In this document: positions 62,757 through 64,000 of the stretch, piece by piece
How the letters are laid out: the number at the start of each line of letters is the position of its first letter
How positions within the stretch are numbered: the first letter of the stretch is position 1
From: an uncultured Gammaproteobacteria bacterium
GTDB lineage: Bacteria > Pseudomonadota > Gammaproteobacteria > Enterobacterales > Psychrobiaceae
Reading direction: 5' to 3'
Assembly (NCBI GenBank): GCA_913060565.1
Contig: CAJXRU010000006.1
Span: 1-64,000, forward strand
Length of the DNA: 64,000 bases
Notes under the pieces: model-generated
What the model was told of the DNA's origin: nothing
What the model saw: only the letters and a program-made list of their open reading frames with translations
Databases searched by the model: none
Made by a program: the position numbers and the translations under genes

Positions 62757-62891
62757 CTAATCCCACTCAGTCCCGCAATCACGACAACACCAGCCGCCGT
62801 TATATCTAATAATGTCATCTGAAGAACCACAATCCGGGCACTTTACTTTGCTCATCGTGAGCGTCGATGGTTTAAAACTTTTGAAAGTCAT
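62757..62891 (-). CDS. 44-residue zinc-ribbon protein
   Basis: Starts at ATG 62889-62891, where AGAGGA lies about 6 bases upstream; a longer frame to 62996 would overlap the divergent repressor start and is rejected. Two C-x2-C knuckles (KVKCPDCGSSDD and WCCRDCGTEWD, about residues 16-27 and 34-44) form a TFIIB-like zinc ribbon. Too small for an enzyme; perhaps a nucleic-acid or protein-binding accessory of the neighbouring genes. It is on the same strand as the helicase pair, with the operator for the XRE gene behind it. Confidence 0.65.
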   Translation of the reverse strand: MTFKSFKPSTLTMSKVKCPDCGSSDDIIRYNGGWCCRDCGTEWD

Positions 62892-62946
62892 TTTCAATCC
62901 TCTGTAAAAACTATTAATTCCTGTCGCTTTAATTAAAGCAAAAACA

Positions 62947-62969
62947 AAATATCCCAAAATGGGATATTT
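62947..62969. promoter_or_regulatory. Palindromic operator between zinc-ribbon and XRE genes
   Basis: Perfect 10-bp inverted repeat AAATATCCCA-AAA-TGGGATATTT (62947-62969), 25 bases before the XRE start and 55 bases from the zinc-ribbon start. Its position between divergent genes is what is expected for an autoregulated repressor. Confidence 0.7.
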
Positions 62970-62994
62970 GTAAAGTTTATTTATTATCTCCCAC

Positions 62995-63246
62995 ATGAAA
63001 ACAGAGTTATGGTCCGAGCGAGAGCAGGCATTTAGAAATGAGCTGAAAAGCTTACGTAAACGAGCTGGTTACAACCAAGGTGAATTGGCTAGCAAGTTAA
63101 ATAAACCTCAGAGCTTTGTTTCCAAATATGAAAATGGTGAGCGTCAGTTACGTTATCAGGAGATTGAATTGATTTGTATAGCTTGCGGAAGCACGATGAC
63201 TGACTTCTCAGCCACCTTTACAGAGAAAATGCCTATTTCTTTATAG
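62995..63246 (+). CDS. XRE-family helix-turn-helix repressor
   Basis: 83 residues. HTH at about residues 18-72: LKSLRKRAGYNQGELASKLN, KPQSFVSKYENGERQL, a classic Cro/CI-type domain. The DNA-binding helix sits at QSFVSKYENG. No extra domain. It is encoded divergently from the zinc-ribbon gene across a 10-bp palindrome and probably represses its own promoter and that gene. No ribosome-binding site is obvious, so translation may be weak or leaderless. Confidence 0.82.
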   Translation: MKTELWSEREQAFRNELKSLRKRAGYNQGELASKLNKPQSFVSKYENGERQLRYQEIELICIACGSTMTDFSATFTEKMPISL

Positions 63247-63338
63247 GTTGAATACAGCAATTTGTTAACTGTACAGCACAGAAAAACTAATTAGTATTGT
63301 CTTAATTTATTTTGAATATACTCGCGTGATATCCCTAC

Positions 63339-63374
63339 AAGCTTAGCTTAAGTTTTACTACTTAGGTTAAGCTT
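63339..63374. terminator. Imperfect hairpin overlapping the integrase stop
   Basis: Fifteen-base arms at 63339-63353 and 63360-63374 (AAGCTTAGCTTAAGT with ACTTAGGTTAAGCTT; two mismatches that can form G-U pairs) around a 6-base loop. It covers the integrase stop codon and could terminate that transcript. No clear T-run follows. Confidence 0.5.
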
Positions 63375-64000
63375 GTTTGTTGACGCAGTTTTTATTTTTT
63401 CACTCCACCAAACCATAATTGGCGTGCGTTGTTCAAGGTAGTCCGTCCGGTTATAACTAGCTCGCGTCTCGTTTTCGTCAGCATGTGCCAGGCATGCTTC
63501 AATTAATAAGCTATCAAACCCTTGTTCATGTAGCATAGTTGATGCGATAGCTCTTAGTCCATGTGCTACTAGCTCTCCTTTGTAACCTAACGTACGCTTG
63601 ATTGCAGCGTTAGCACTGAATTTACTCATGTGAGTATCGTTATTGCTCTTACCTGGAAAAACAAATGGGCTCGTGCTACTAATTGGACGAACTAGCTCAA
63701 GAATAGCAATAGCCTCGTCAGTGAGCGGAATACGATGTTCTCGACGTTTTTTCATTTGTGCGGCTGGTATTGTCCAAATCTTGTTTTTTAAATCTATATC
63801 TTGCCACTGTGTTGATACGGCTTCGTTTGGGCGAGTCATGGTATGTAGTTGCCACAAAATTAATAGCTTTGTTTTATCTGCTGTGCGTTCTGCGCAATAG
63901 AGCTTATCTAAAAATCCCCCGAGTTCTTCAGGCTTAATCGTTGGCATGTGCGTTACTTGGTGTTTTTTGAACACTTTAATAATCTTGCTTAAAGGGTTTG
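63348..64000 (-). CDS. P4-type tyrosine integrase, 5' end beyond the window
   Basis: The visible 217 residues are the catalytic half of a P4/CP4-57-like integrase; the frame is open to the right edge, so the N-terminal domain is missing only because the window ends. Catalytic residues: Arg in MTRPNEA, H-x-x-R in AHGLRAIAST, His in LAHADENET and the nucleophile Tyr in RASYNRTDYLEQR. The WW-type tail IMVWWSEKI is typical of the family. Such integrases usually lie next to an att site in a tRNA or gene end, so the element's right end is probably just outside. Confidence 0.88.
   Translation of the reverse strand, partial: NPLSKIIKVFKKHQVTHMPTIKPEELGGFLDKLYCAERTADKTKLLILWQLHTMTRPNEAVSTQWQDIDLKNKIWTIPAAQMKKRREHRIPLTDEAIAILELVRPISSTSPFVFPGKSNNDTHMSKFSANAAIKRTLGYKGELVAHGLRAIASTMLHEQGFDSLLIEACLAHADENETRASYNRTDYLEQRTPIMVWWSEKIKTASTNKLNLSSKT

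Noticed and set aside
62892-62996. Longer 79-residue form of the zinc-ribbon protein
   Set aside because: It would overlap the divergent XRE start codon; the inner ATG has a strong AGAGGA site.
34000-64000. CRISPR array, retron or conjugation genes in the island
   Set aside because: No regularly spaced repeats, reverse transcriptase, relaxase/T4SS genes or Cas proteins seen.

Overview
The window looks like the start of a draft contig from a marine gammaproteobacterium, most likely an Alteromonadales relative (Colwellia/Thalassotalea/Shewanella-like). The evidence is moderately AT-rich DNA, the core order serC-gyrA-ubiG-gph-nrdA-nrdB-yfaE, an LpxM-type acyltransferase, a TonB-dependent vitamin uptake operon and an alternative chemosensory cluster like those of Vibrio and Shewanella. 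The genus is an inference. The first 47 bases are not genomic: they match an Illumina Nextera P7/i7 adapter.

Layout. 48-1240: end of a DUF3025-like gene and lpxM. 1322-5204: probable thiamine salvage operon (TonB receptor, YkoF-like thiamine-binding protein, PnuC/PnuT permease, thiamine-kinase-like phosphotransferase). 5162-6121: YvcK/YbhK, convergent. 6200-10001: yfaE, nrdB and nrdA, with two candidate NrdR boxes 31 bp apart and an exact DnaA box upstream. 10418-17289: gph, ubiG, gyrA, serC, nhaA. 17489-32819: a large signalling block made of STAS, CheY, CheA, CheW, a PAS-containing receptor, CheR, CheD, CheB, a second receptor-like protein, a STAS plus receiver/PP2C/HATPase partner-switching pair, a second CheW, and a CheY-CheC-(PAS-GGDEF-EAL) triplet. 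An exact FNR-type palindrome lies before it. 32871-33806: rbgA/ylqF, the last clear core gene.

From about 33.84 kb to the right edge the DNA is a genomic island. Its left part (34.0-42.2 kb) carries mobile-element functions: a MatP-like ribbon-helix-helix/coiled-coil protein, an unrecognised winged-helix-like protein behind a repeat-rich region, a YagK/YfjJ (inovirus Gp2-type) replication-like protein, a small glycine-rich hydrophobic protein, a tyrosine recombinase, DUF2787, RadC, AlpA and a CoiA-like nuclease with coiled coil. Next comes a BREX operon (42.5-55.5 kb: brxR, brxA, brxB, brxC, pglX, pglZ). It has an ATPase/TOPRIM-like (DUF4276) pair inserted between pglX and pglZ, no visible brxL, and a DarT1-like/NADAR toxin-antitoxin pair directly after pglZ. 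A TPR protein and an 84-residue protein follow.

Facing them is a tandem pair of paralogous SF2-helicase-like ATPases (58.8-62.6 kb). They sit behind a promoter with an 8-bp inverted repeat and next to a small zinc ribbon and an XRE repressor with its own palindromic operator. A P4-type integrase runs off the right edge.

How it fits together: the island appears to be a composite mobile element whose cargo is a layered anti-phage locus. BREX modification/exclusion is combined with two candidate abortive modules (ATPase-TOPRIM and DarT-NADAR). The tandem helicase pair is the best candidate for an undescribed system. All functional statements rest on motif recognition by eye; no database search was run.
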